DNA of 64,000 bases, from assembly GCA_949318235.1 (NCBI GenBank), contig OX439137.1, forward strand, positions 12,520,698-12,584,697. The letters run 5' to 3'. The DNA comes from Ecdyonurus torrentis. Its lineage: Eukaryota > Arthropoda > Insecta > Ephemeroptera > Heptageniidae. The translations under genes were made by a program, and so were the position numbers. The notes under the pieces are model-generated. The model worked only from the letters and a program-made list of their open reading frames with translations, ran no database searches and was not told the DNA's origin. Shown in pieces: positions 13,164-24,957 of the stretch; the first letter of the stretch is position 1, and every line of letters begins with the position of its first letter.

Positions 13164-13498
13164 AGGCATAGACCAGAGAAAAACATAAGCATTTATATCA
13201 CAAAACACTTGATGGGATTTACATAAATAACATTAGTTTGTCTCAAACCCCAACAGTAGCCCCCGTAGCAGTGATCAGAAAATTCGATTTCTGCAACCCG
13301 TACAACATATTCATACTAATTTTTGCATGTTTCTGACGTCATAAACATGAATTTTAATGCAAATTGCATACTTTACAGTTTTTCACGCTCTCTCGTGGGG
13401 CTTCATTAACATTTAGGTAAAAATTGTTATCAGTTTTGAAGATCCCATTTCGTGTTTATTCATTAAAAAGCACATGTTGTTTTATGTGGTCTATGGCT
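13164..13498 (+). mobile_element. Family C MITE copy 2 with TTAA duplication
   Basis: TTAA flanks it at 13160-13163 and 13499-13502. It begins AGGCATAGACCAGAG and ends GTGGTCTATGGCT, the cleanest inverted ends of the family. The interior is nearly identical to the copy at 2249, including GTTTCTGACGTCATAAACAT and TTTCACGCTCTCTCGTGGGG. Confidence 0.88.
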
Positions 13499-13502
13499 TT
13501 AA

Positions 13503-15483
13503 ACAATAAACTACGAGTCTAAGAAAGTAAAGTAAACCTAAGTGATTTACAATCTATAAACTGTATTAGTAAACGGCTAGTAAATTTGACCAATTTACAT
13601 TTTGTTACGGTATATATATACAGTATAATATACATATAATTATAGCATGATTAAAGATATGTTATGTGTTAATCATTATACTATACTAATTAAATATTGT
13701 TTTTCATAATCAACTTTCTTCTTTCTAAAACATTATTATATGATAACAAAACACTTAACAAACAAATTTTTCCCATCTGGCTATCGTGTATTTACCTTTT
13801 TTATGTGAAGATTAAGAAAAACAAAGTTTTTACAGGAAAAATAAATAATAAAAAATATATATTTAATAATTATTTCAATTAAGATAATGTAATTAAGTAT
13901 ATATAATAAATTACCTTCATAAAATTGTAAGTTATGTCAAAAGAAATATAATTTATAAAGCACTATATACTTAATTAATTAGTTTATTTAAGGTGTAATT
14001 AGTTATTTCATTTAAGAATAATTTAATATGTTTTAAAGTTTAATGAAAGTTACCCATTTTTTTTATCCCAAATTTATCAAATGATGAAACTGTATCTTAT
14101 CGACTTTCAAGTATAAAATTTCTACTTTTATATAGAATACTCTATACAGTATCAAATTTAATAGAGTTGAAAGATGTAAAAGGTTACAATATAATTGAAT
14201 TTGACTCCTTTTCTTTTCCTCTCTTTTTCTATATCATCTTTTTATATATAGGAGAGTGGAAATTTTATTTCAAAGCACCTCATTTTTTTTCCTTTACTTT
14301 GTATGATATATTATTACAGTATTTTGTAAGTAAGATGCATTATCTGTTAAGTGAATTATCGAGCTTGAGTTTCATGTTAGTAGAATTCAAATTTAGTTTC
14401 AAAAATTATATAAAAAAAAAAGTGCATAGAAACGAAATTAAACGTACGTCTCTCTCTCTCTCTCTCTCTCTCTTGTTTCTGTACCCTCAAACACAATGAA
14501 ATTATTTAATTTTCTTTTCTTGTTAAGTGTAGCTAAACTAGCGTGTGACTATTTTTTTTCCTCCATCTCCAAGGTAAAATACAGATTCTTCCACTATAAA
14601 AGAAAGAAGAAGAAGGAAAAAAAACTGCAATTTGTTTTCAAAGTTTTCTCGTACAGTTCGGGAGAAAAGGATTTAGTTTTCAAAAATTATAATCAAATAT
14701 GAAACGTTTATGTACGAGTAAATAGAGTCATTGAGAATAAATTAATAAAATAATTATTAATAATTATTTATGTATTAAGTAATATTTATTTATTTAATTT
14801 ACATTTCTTTATATTCTTAATATAAGCGTCTTTTATTTCGCATACCTAAAGTATGAATGCCATTGTCAATGTTCGCTATTTATTTTTAAATATATAAGGT
14901 CAATGCTATTTTACATTCTATATTATAAAAGACTATAAGGTTGAATATTATATAACATTTAAGGTTATTTTAAAGCTTATTCGGTATATATAGTATTGTA
15001 AATAATTACGTATTATATACCAGCATAATATTTATAGATTAAAAAAAATAACAATCACCTGGGCTTTTAATATAAAATAAATAGAGTACCGTTTGACGTA
15101 ACATGCAAAAATATATATACAATGGAAGACTGTCTTTTGCTTTACACCTGCCTTTTTTTTTTTTTTTTTTTTTTTACACTTCGTGCTTTTGCATTTTTAA
15201 TACAGTTACAGAGCCTTCTGGTTTTATAAAGAAATGCATAAAAGATATAGAGTGATTGAGACTATAGAACTAGATGAATTGAAAGAAATGAGAGAAACAA
15301 ATAATGCGTTTTTTTTTTAGTCATGGGAAAAGATTTTACCACATTAAATTTACCACAAATTTTGAAATTAATTAACAACAAAATTAATATTATTTTTGAA
15401 CATTTAAAAACATACCTAAAAAGTTTATTAATATATTTCCAGATTTTGGTATTATTTATAAGTAGTGACAACTTCTTACACTG
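13503..15483. other. AT-rich intronic DNA with one CT microsatellite
   Basis: The longest open frame here (14167-14499, 110 codons) is low-complexity, rich in F, Y, L, S and K, and runs into the CT array. I do not regard it as a gene. No repeat family was recognised. A T-tract lies near 15152-15175. Confidence 0.5.
14448..14474. repeat. (TC)n microsatellite
   Basis: About 12 perfect TC dinucleotides. Confidence 0.85.
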
Positions 15484-15766
15484 TATAGGGTGTATGCATA
15501 TGACGTCATATTTAATGCGCTTGGGCGTCCAAACATAACTGAATAACCTTGCTCAGCATAGGACAAACTTCGTTTTTGGTAATTTTCTTTGCGAAATTGG
15601 TCATTTTTTTGTTATTATTATTTTTTCAAAAAATACGTAAGAAACGTAACTGCATCAATGCTCTATAAAATATTGCTTAGTATTTTTAAACTGGAAAAAA
15701 TAGTCATTTTTCTGTGCAACCCATATGTTATTGAGTGATCCAATATGGCGTCGACTTTAATAAAGG
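15484..15766 (-). mobile_element. Family B MITE copy 4
   Basis: It begins TATAGGGTGTATGCATATGACG, followed by GCTCAGCATAGGACAAACTTC and AACTGCATCAATGC. It ends ATTGAGTGATCCAATATGGCG and TCGACTTTAA. The expected outer end (CATACACCCTATA) is missing and replaced by AAAGGCATAGACTGT. That looks like a family C terminus, so the element may have been truncated there. Confidence 0.8.
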
Positions 15767-17475
15767 CATAGACTGTATTGAATACTAAATAATGAAGTAC
15801 ATATAGACGTAAAACTATTTCATCAGTAATATTTAAGTTAATCTTACGTTTTTGTATACTATTTTTTAAGGTATACTCAAATTGAGTAGCATTAATTTAA
15901 GTTTCAAAAAATCTAGACCATCCTCTTTTTTTTATTTATATAGTAATGTGACAACACTAAACCATATATATTTATAACAACAATATAAATTCAAACATTA
16001 AAATGCAAATTAGAATTTAAAAGCAAAAATTTGACATAGAAAACAAACAGCATGCTACAAGATCTAGATTATGTCGTTATACATTTCAAGTACAAAATAA
16101 CAACAAAGAATTATGTTAATTATCTTATGTTTACATGAAAGATTAACGTATGATTAATATGCATTTAAAAATTAAAAGTTATAAGATAAGTTAAGATTAG
16201 TTTTGTTGCATGTTATTTTGGACAATAGATGGGAAATCTAGATCAATTATCATTGAATATAAATAGTTCTCTGACAAAAAATAATTAAAGGAAACAAGAA
16301 ACAAGAAAACTGAAAAAAAAAAGAAGAAAAAGGTTGAAGGAAATTGGAGAGAGAGAGAGATTACTTTAATTATGCTAGATACGTTAGCTCGTATATTATG
16401 TTATACAGCAAAATACATTTCTCCATAATAGAAGTACAGCTAAATGCTCCATTTCTCAATTGAATAACTCACGAAACACCGAACAGCAAAGTAATTTTCT
16501 AAGTAGAATAGCAATATTTTATAACATTATTTATATAAAAAAAAGCAACTTATCTTATAATGCTCCTGACTTATGATTAAAACAATCTTAAGAATGAAAC
16601 AAAGATAGTAATCAATAAAGCTATATAAATAATTTATCGTTTATAAAATGGTATTATAGGAGCCCAGAAGTGCAGTATAAGCTTCAATTTGGTATACGAG
16701 TGCAAAATAATGTATCCTCGAAAAAAATTTCTAATAGAGAAGATTTCTGGGCAGTTTAATACAATAGTATGTTATATATTACAATAATAGTATAGTATAA
16801 TAATAATAATACTATTATTATCTTTGTAGAAATTTGGGACCACGGTTTCCAAATACAACTAATATTTTTAGGAGGAGGGGCAAAATATCGATTATCGGTT
16901 TCAATCTTTTTTTTTTTTTTTTTAATACAAGTTTGTTCTTCTATTTCATTCATTTATATTAATAAGCATAGATAAGATTAATAGCTAGTATAAATAGAAC
17001 TCGGATTTTGACGTATTTGACAACTCTTATAACATATTAGAAAAAAAAGTAGGTATTTTTAAATATAAATCAAATATTAAAAATACATCTTCAAAATTTA
17101 TAATAAGATTTATATAAATATAATAAATTTTCTATAACGATAAAAATCAAAATTACGATCTTTAATTTCTAAATTTTAAGAAAGTAAAAGAAAAACACAA
17201 ATTAAATGTTATAATTAAATTTGACCAATGACCATTGGCATAAAAAAAAACTTTTTTATTTTATTTATACTCCTTCACTTTGTCCTAAAAAAAATGTTTT
17301 GAAGATCTAAAACATTTAGGTTATATAGTTATATGAATGTTAAAAATTCGTTTAAGAATTAGATCTGTTAATCTGAACTTTTTTAATTTTATTTTTTTTT
17401 TCTGAAAGTCAAGGTCAATTCTTTTAAGTAGCACGATTTTTTTTTTTTTTACATTGTACTTGATGTCTGGAGAGA

Positions 17476-17508
<33 letters not shown>

Positions 17509-18028
17509 GAGAGAGGTCGATGAATCAAACTCATTCAAAGTAGCGTGCAAATCTTAATTTTACGTACTTTTTCAGTTCTTTTTAACATCATTTTTTTCTT
17601 AAACTTGAAGTCTATATTATAATATGTTCTTGTTAAGTGGACCTATATTTGGACAATTAAAACCTTTCTCCTTGTTTTTTTCAATTTGCACCGTACTAAT
17701 ATAAATGTTTAACACTGTAACTTTAAACTTTAAAAATATTAGCTTGGACAAATTAGTATGCATAAAAAGAAAGAAAAGTATGTGTAAAATTCTTGTTTAT
17801 ATAATTTACACCAAACACATTCTGTTATACATACTTCCTGCTAGGAGCAATAATATTTTCTATTACAAAAATTAATATATAATAATGAGCAATCTTGAGA
17901 TATAAATTCTAACTTTAAATTGCGTTATGAAAATACCAATTAATATGGAGCAAAACATGAATATTCTAAATGTTATGATGGTATTTGCATAAAACAATAA
18001 AATAAAATTTAGTATCTCAGAAACTGTA
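15767..18028. other. AT-rich intronic DNA with a GA microsatellite
   Basis: No exon-like segment. A short fragment near 16375-16430 (TTATGTTATACAGCA) may be a worn piece of family D. Everything else is AT-rich and unrecognised. Confidence 0.45.
17469..17516. repeat. (GA)n microsatellite, interrupted
   Basis: GA dinucleotides interrupted by GATA units near the left end. Confidence 0.85.
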
Positions 18029-18243
18029 CACGGGCAAAAATTAAAACTTAATAAATAATTATGCTGTATATCATTTTTAGCACAGTTGGTTCAATATAGC
18101 ATTATTTATGCTACTGCATAGCATTTATGTTAACACGTAGCATAAATATTATGTTGTACAGCATAATTGTATATTTTTGAAAATTATGAAAATTCTATAA
18201 AGACATAAATGCAGCATAAATTACGATTTCTTTTCTTTCAGTG
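18029..18243 (+). mobile_element. Family D palindromic MITE copy 2
   Basis: It starts CACGGGCAAAAATTAAAAC and contains AATTATGCTGTATATCATTT, TATTATGTTGTACAGCATAA and AAATGCAGCATAAATTACG in family order. It ends near TTTCAGTG. Confidence 0.72.
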
Positions 18244-18244
18244 T

Positions 18245-18405
18245 ATGTACATTCTTTTTACTAAAATATTGATTTCTATTGACTTATGGCCATACAATGC
18301 AACCAGATGGAGATTTCAGTTGACGTAAAACTCCATTTAAATACATGTTATTTCCATATGACAATCAATTTTTTAAGTAAAAAGACTGTACGTACAGTAC
18401 AAAAT
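18245..18405 (+). repeat. Family I repeat copy 1
   Basis: GACTTATGGCCATACAATGC, GAGATTTCAGTTGACG and AAAACTCCATTTAAATACAT match the reverse complement of 28268-28440 in order. It directly abuts the family D copy at 18029. The class is unknown. Both copies carry GTAC-containing outer words, suggesting short inverted ends. Confidence 0.6.
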
Positions 18406-19161
18406 AAATGGTAATAAAATTTAAAAATTGTACAAGAAAAATATACTAAAATATTAACTTTTCTATAGCTTCTGTGCCATGATGAACTTCAAACTCTTGC
18501 ATGATGGAGCATTATTAATCAAAAGGATAGACAACACGAAATAAATGCATCTTAATTTTAAATAATATATAATAATCATAAAAAAACAAGTGACACAAAT
18601 TCACACTCATAAAATGTGAATCATTGCAGTGTTAAACTATCCGTTATATACACGCTGTGTGTATACCTCTAAAACCCATGATTTTATCCTCTTTTTATAA
18701 AATTATAACTATAATAATACTATTCCGCTATCATTAAACGGTCTAGTAGTAATACTAATATTACAATCTTTTAAAAGAAGTTTTGTCACGCTACTTTTCT
18801 TTTAGTATTTTTATATTATATATAAAAACAAAACAATAAAAACCTGTCAACTTAATGTACTGTATCTTTAAAAAAAAATGAAGATTACAATTCGCACTGC
18901 ATTTATGCATTTATTAGACCATAAAATTATAATGTTTAAAACAAATAGCCCATAATATAATGTATGCAGTGTGACATGTTATGACAGAATAATTGTATTT
19001 TTGTGTGCGTGAGGTATTTTACATGTAATGATATGTAATTTTTGTATAAATATTATAATTTAAAATAGTTACTGGTGCAATGTTAAGTGTGTTCTACCTC
19101 TTAACCTATAGTGTATACTTAGAATTGTAAGTTATGAGTTTATTACATTCAGTTGGTATTG

Positions 19162-19247
<86 letters not shown>

Positions 19248-21380
19248 CTCCACAACATTAATTTTTCATAATGTGAATGGACCTTTATCACAGGTCTCCA
19301 TAAAAAGTTGTAATAGCGCGGTGTTCACGCGGTGCAATATTTTTTCAATATACTATACATGGCAATGTCTTAATTTGGAAAGTGCTAATTTCCTATCCTT
19401 TAACATTTAACCACGTTTTTAGCCCCAACCCCTTTTTTTATTTATTTTTTTAGAAAAATTCTGCACTGAGGCAGGGAATATTCATAAGAGAATAATACTA
19501 GAAACACTTTTGCGTTTTTTGATCTTAAAGGAAATTTTAAGAATTGGTTATCACCGCTGATAATATCCATACAATCTCTATTAAAAACTACTAAATTTTC
19601 ATGCAGTTAAAAGTATATGGTATTAAAACAATTGCAACGTGTGATCAGGATAAAAGAATGCTTTTCTGTATGGCCATATATAAAATATGTATCATAAACT
19701 TAAAAATTTAAAATGAATGAATAGAAAAAAAAATGTAAGGTTATTCGAAGTTATTGAAAATCTCGAATTTAGAGTATGACTGATTTCCAACATTGATTTT
19801 TTTATGAGGTTTTGACATTTTAAAGCTATTTTTCCTCTATTTAAGTAACTTTCGCTCACTGCTCAAGCCATATAGAGTTTTATAAACTAATTCAGCTACC
19901 ATTTTTTTTTATAATATCTGAATTATTTCTAAATTATTTCAAAAAGAAATTTAATATTAAAGTACTAAATAAGACATTTTCTTCTTAAAAAGTCATCATA
20001 ATAGAAAATTACAATAGTTTTACATATTTGAACTCTCATGTTCAAAAAATTATTACTGTAATATACCATATCATATACACGTATAAAATTAACTTTTTAG
20101 TTAAAAAAGTAATATAGTAATTACATGATAAAAATTTTGATTCTATAAAGTACATTATATTCATGACATTAAATCGTGATGATAATAATTGAAAAAAAAA
20201 AAAAAAAAAAAAGGATTTAAATAAAAATTGCATGTAATATACTTCTATATGACATGATGAATCTATTCTATTATAAAATAATACTTTAAAATATTTTATA
20301 TATAGGTCTTTAGGTGAAGTTTATTAAGCTCTAAACTTAAAAACTTTTTTTTTTTTAAACGTAAGTACACATTGAGAACATGGTGTAATTAATGTAAGAC
20401 CTTCTTTAATAAAAAAAAAATCCAAGTAAAGATAATGTAAAAAGATAGGTTGAGCATGAAATACTTAAAGTCAAGAAGCATGATTTTTAAATTGAATTTT
20501 TACTTTAATTAATTATATGTCTAACATGATTTTTAATAACGTGGTTCAACTTTGAATGTAATTTTTACTATACACATATATTATATCGCGTTTTAAAATA
20601 TATTAACTGAATAAAGATTATATATAATTTATTAATTCGCAATCATGCGTTATTTTATCTTTTTTTTCTTTTTTTGTGGATTTCAAAATTAAACAATATT
20701 GCATTTCTTTTAGAATTTTTTTTTTCAACCGTGCGACTAAAAAATGAAAGAAATGTAATCTTTTACGTCCTTTAAAAAGTACTTCTCTGTAATAATATAA
20801 AATTATCATAATATGCAGATACATTGATATAAAATTGTAATATATTGCCTTAATGGTTTACAATGCATTTATATGAAGACTTTACATTGACGTATAATTA
20901 TATACATACAAATACATGGGAATTCCATAATTCAACATAACAAAAATCATATTATCATCAAAATGCAACATGTAGCTATTTTTACAAATAAAATGTTTTC
21001 ACAAATTTATTTAAGCTCATTTCTATTTTTTAGATCCTTTAACTCTATATCTATAACAGTATATATGCAGTGGATATCAAATAATTCAATAAAAATCAAG
21101 GGGAAAAAATCAAAGAAAAAACAATAACAAATTATGAAAATTGGACGAGAAAACATCCTTGAATTAACGCGTTTTTTAATCTATTTTGAACATTCTAGCT
21201 TGGGTAGAGGATTCATGGTTCATGACAGTAACAAAACGTTTTTGACAAAAAAGACTTATTTTTGGATTTCTGTAATGCACAAAAAAGTGGTTTAAATTTA
21301 TGACATTGAAATAATATCTATAAAAGTCCAGTTCTGGAGAGGCTATACTACACTGTCATACCATTTCTTTATTCTTCAAT
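18406..21380. other. AT-rich intronic DNA with one GTT microsatellite
   Basis: Apart from the GTT array there are A and T tracts, for example poly-A near 20191-20211. No coding or family repeat was recognised. Confidence 0.5.
19162..19245. repeat. (GTT)n trinucleotide microsatellite
   Basis: About 28 perfect GTT units. The poly-Cys and poly-Asn open frames across it are artefacts of the repeat. Confidence 0.95.
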
Positions 21381-21566
21381 ATGATCCAGGCTCTGACTGG
21401 CCATAAGAGTAAGTCCGCGGTAGCAGACGTGGCCTCCCCTGTTTGGAGGCCCCTAAGGCCCAAAAAGGGGCGTAACCACGGTGTAACGTCCTCTTTTGTG
21501 GCCCCTATAGAGGGTGTTACACCCCTTTAGCGGACGAGGGCCCTTGAGTGCCAGTCCTACATGATC
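21381..21566. mobile_element. GC-rich imperfect hairpin element
   Basis: This is a sharply GC-rich island in AT-rich DNA. The left side reads CTGACTGGC and GTCCGCGGTAGC, with GGGGCGTAAC further in. The right side contains GTTACACCCC, GCGGAC and GCCAGTC, which pair with those. ATGATC occurs just outside both ends and may be a target duplication. No family name is assigned; it could be a single-copy MITE. Confidence 0.5.
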
Positions 21567-22086
21567 TTATGATTATTATTACTTAAAATTCATAATATAC
21601 TATATGTCTACACAGAAAGGGCTTAGGTATACGTAAAATTAATAAAAAAAAATTTATTTTGGTATATATATGAAATGTGTTCATGTTCATATACACTCAA
21701 CAAGTCTATATTATTAATAATCTTTTACCATACTCTGTTAATGTCAAAGTTAAAACTTAGAACACATGCTTTGTCACACCCAAAGTGTTTCATATTATTA
21801 ATACAAAGCACTTGAAGACGTACACTACTTGTCTTTACTATGACAATGACGTCATACATAAATTATAATATATGTATGGAACACATTTTATATATTATAA
21901 TGTAGACGGTTTGTAGACATGTAGTTTAAGTAACAAAATTACACGGTTGCCGGATTATCTTTTATTATTTTAGTATTATAGTATTTATTTTTTTTAAAAA
22001 ATCAGGGTTAATTAAATTAACACTTTAAAACATTTTGATTATGGAGCTGTTCTGAAGGCTTAATAGTATAAGTGAACGAGGAAGAC

Positions 22087-22195
<109 letters not shown>

Positions 22196-22667
22196 ATTTA
22201 AAAATATATTTATACGCATGCTTTATATTTTCCTCGCAATGTCTATATTATGTAACTATAAAATCTAGTAAAGAAAACCTCAAGTGTTTGGAAAGCTTAA
22301 AAAGTTATTCAATTTGCTTTGTGCAACGAGCTAGAAAACTACACAATAAATCAATATTAAAGTGTTATTTTATTTTCCAATATTTCCATAATTATGTGTT
22401 ATTTTTTTTAATCTTATTTACTTTTTCAAAAAGCTGTATATTTTTATACGTATAGCAACTTTATTAAAAAAAAGTTGATTATAATTATATTTAGGAGTAA
22501 TCCTATTATCAAGACATGCGTTTCGTAACGCCTGCTTTTTATAAAATAGTGTTTATATACCAAAAATGTTTTGCCAGACTAAATTGTCTTTTTTTCAATC
22601 AAAATTAAATGAATTACGTATAATAGTGTTTACAAAATACTGTCATAGCTCATTATTGATATAAGTC

Positions 22668-22741
22668 ATGGTTGCCAAATTTTATATATATTATCATTGT
22701 TTTTAAATCAGTATTAATAAAATTATAAAATGGCAACCATG
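22668..22741. repeat. Short inverted repeat ATGGTTGCCA / TGGCAACCAT
   Basis: Ten-base arms ATGGTTGCCA and TGGCAACCAT flank about 55 bp of AT-rich DNA. It could be a tiny MITE or a chance hairpin. Confidence 0.5.
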
Positions 22742-23357
22742 TATAAAAGTTTTGTTATTTAAATTTCAATTCAGTTCAATTTATATACAATATCTTTTCT
22801 GACATATATAATTAAATATACCATTTAATTGCTACTTCAAAAATAATAGTTTTTAAAATTTCTTTAAAGCCGTAACTATCTATAATAAATCGCTTTTAAA
22901 GTAGATCTAATTGATGTTATTTTATTCCTTTGTGTTGGTTATATTGTGTAGGAAATAGGAACAAAATGAAATTATTATCGATTTTTTTAAAGAAGGTTTA
23001 CGGTAATGCTGATAGGAAAATAGAAAACTCAGTTATGTCATTTTTTTTTCGTCACCACATTAAAAAAAAAAAAGGAAAAATTATACTCTCATATGCCATT
23101 ATATTGAATTGAATACGGGTGTTCATAACTTTTTATATATACGTGTAAAGTGTAAAAAACAACAACTTATAAGTATAATTAAAATCCTATAACAGTAACT
23201 AACCGTGTGAAATCTAATTCGTATGTTGTGGTATGTTTTTACTCTCTCTTTCTCTGTCTCACTTACAAATAAATGTTATGATATGTTTTATAATAACTAT
23301 ATAGCCTAAAACTTCCACTATTATTATTGCATGGTGTAATATACTATCAATATATTG

Positions 23358-23705
23358 GGTAGTTTAACTCATATTAGATTTAGGTTTGCGCTCCGAAACC
23401 ATTAAATAACATTGGCAAATATAGGAAAAAAATATGAATTTTTTGAAAATTAATAGTAATAAAAATTATTCAATGCTGTTGATTTTTATTTTATAAGTTA
23501 AAATTAGCTGTTTTACCATCAAGAAAAATAATAAATGATAAATACACATTGATTTCTTAAAAAAAAAAATAAAAAAAAATAACAACACGATGTCTGTCCT
23601 ATGCAGAGCAATTTATATATCAGAGTCCCTTGTAGCTTGTAAGGACTACTATTTATGTGCTCAAACATGGCGCTAGCGCGCAATATCAGCATGTAAGCAC
23701 CTATA
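23358..23705 (+). mobile_element. Family B MITE copy 5, strongly diverged
   Basis: ATTAAATAACATTGGCAAAT, ATAGGAAAAAAATATGA, ATTCAATGCTGTTGAT, TGTCCTATGCAGAGCAAT and CAAACATGGCGCTAGCGCG follow the family B order with many changes. The ends are not clear. It looks like the oldest copy here. Confidence 0.5.
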
Positions 23706-23732
23706 TCTATATTCAAGTCTCTGTACAAGGAA

Positions 23733-24165
23733 AGAATAAATTACGTAATTTATGCTACATTTATGTTATTATAGCATAAATGATGTTAAATTACAAAACA
23801 ATATAAATAAATATGCTGTACAATATAATATTTATGATATTGTAATATAACTCTTACTCACATGGATAAAAAAAATATACACGTAATAATTATGCCAGCT
23901 CATTTTCAGTACAATTTGTTCAATACAGCATAATCTATGCTATACTGCATAATAAATATGCTACAAAGCAAAAATACTGTGCTATACATCATAATTATTT
24001 GTGTTGTTCTAATTTAGCATAATTTATGCTGTAATGACGGATAAATGCAGCATAAATTACGTAATTTATTATTTCCGTGTAGTATAGCATCAATTATGCT
24101 GTATTGAATAAATTGTGCTGAAAAGGTGCTATAGCATAATTATTACATATTTATTTTTATCCGTG
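23733..24165 (-). mobile_element. Family D MITE copy 3, split by another D
   Basis: The left half (23733 to about 23860) starts AATAAATTACGTAATTTATG, the reverse of the family end. The right half (24080-24165) resumes AGTATAGCATCAATTATGC and ends TTATTTTTATCCGTG. Joined in order they make one reversed element. It is interrupted by a forward copy. Confidence 0.7.
23861..24079 (+). mobile_element. Family D MITE copy 4, nested inside copy 3
   Basis: It begins CATGGATAAAAAAAATATAC, passes TTATGCCAGCTCATTTTCAG, ATGCTATACTGCATAATAA and GTGTTGTTCTAATTTAGCA, and ends TAATTTATTATTTCCGTG. It is the best-preserved copy and the most useful for defining the family. It must be younger than the host copy. 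Confidence 0.75.
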
Positions 24166-24932
24166 TATTTTGATTTATATTAAATTATTCATACAAAATT
24201 ATCACCAAGCAATTTTTACTGTTGCTAATAAAATTCTTAGCTTTACATTTTCTATAATTTCAATCACTGCTATGACGTGAACACAAATTAAAATATTGCT
24301 ATTACAGTTGAACCAAGAAGGTCACCCTCAAAAATAAAGGATCATATAGCAGTCTGGTACATAAAAAAGATTACAGTGATTATACATGAAACATTTTTTA
24401 ACTCATGAATGTAGGAATATATAATTCATAATAACAACTAAATTTGCATAACTACAAAATTACAAGATCAATATCGAAATTTAAACGGAAGAAAAAAAAC
24501 AACACGCTTCTTTAAAAAAAATACAATCTAATTTTATGGTTCATATAATCATAATAAACAAATATAATAATATCATAATTTATTATAATATCGTTGTTGA
24601 AAGTTATGTTCTATAATCTTATATATAATTAAATGATATAAAGTAAGAGAATATAATTTTTTACGCCTATAGTAAATCATGTAAGCATGACTTATAAGAA
24701 TAAGAAGGAGAGAAAGAGAGAAAAAAAAGCTTTCACTGATATTTAAATTTCTATTGTTATTATTATTGTTGTTATTGTATTGTTTATATTAAGGTTTGTC
24801 TTTTAATTTTTCATGATCAAGTACAAATAAGAATATGTACAATTTTCCCTAATAAGTTTTATTACCCACATTATACACTTTTGTATTGGTATCTTTCAAA
24901 TTGTAATATGAATTAAAATACTTATATGTACT
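24166..24932. other. AT-rich intronic DNA, nothing recognised
   Basis: No coding or repeat family was recognised. Confidence 0.5.
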
Positions 24933-24957
24933 TATAGGGTGGTTTCATTCATGTTAA

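Noticed and set aside
14167..14499. 110-codon frame
   Set aside because: It is AT-driven, rich in F/Y/L/S, ends in a CT microsatellite and has no similarity or splice support.
19106..19410. Poly-Asn and poly-Cys frames
   Set aside because: Artefacts of the GTT array read on the two strands.
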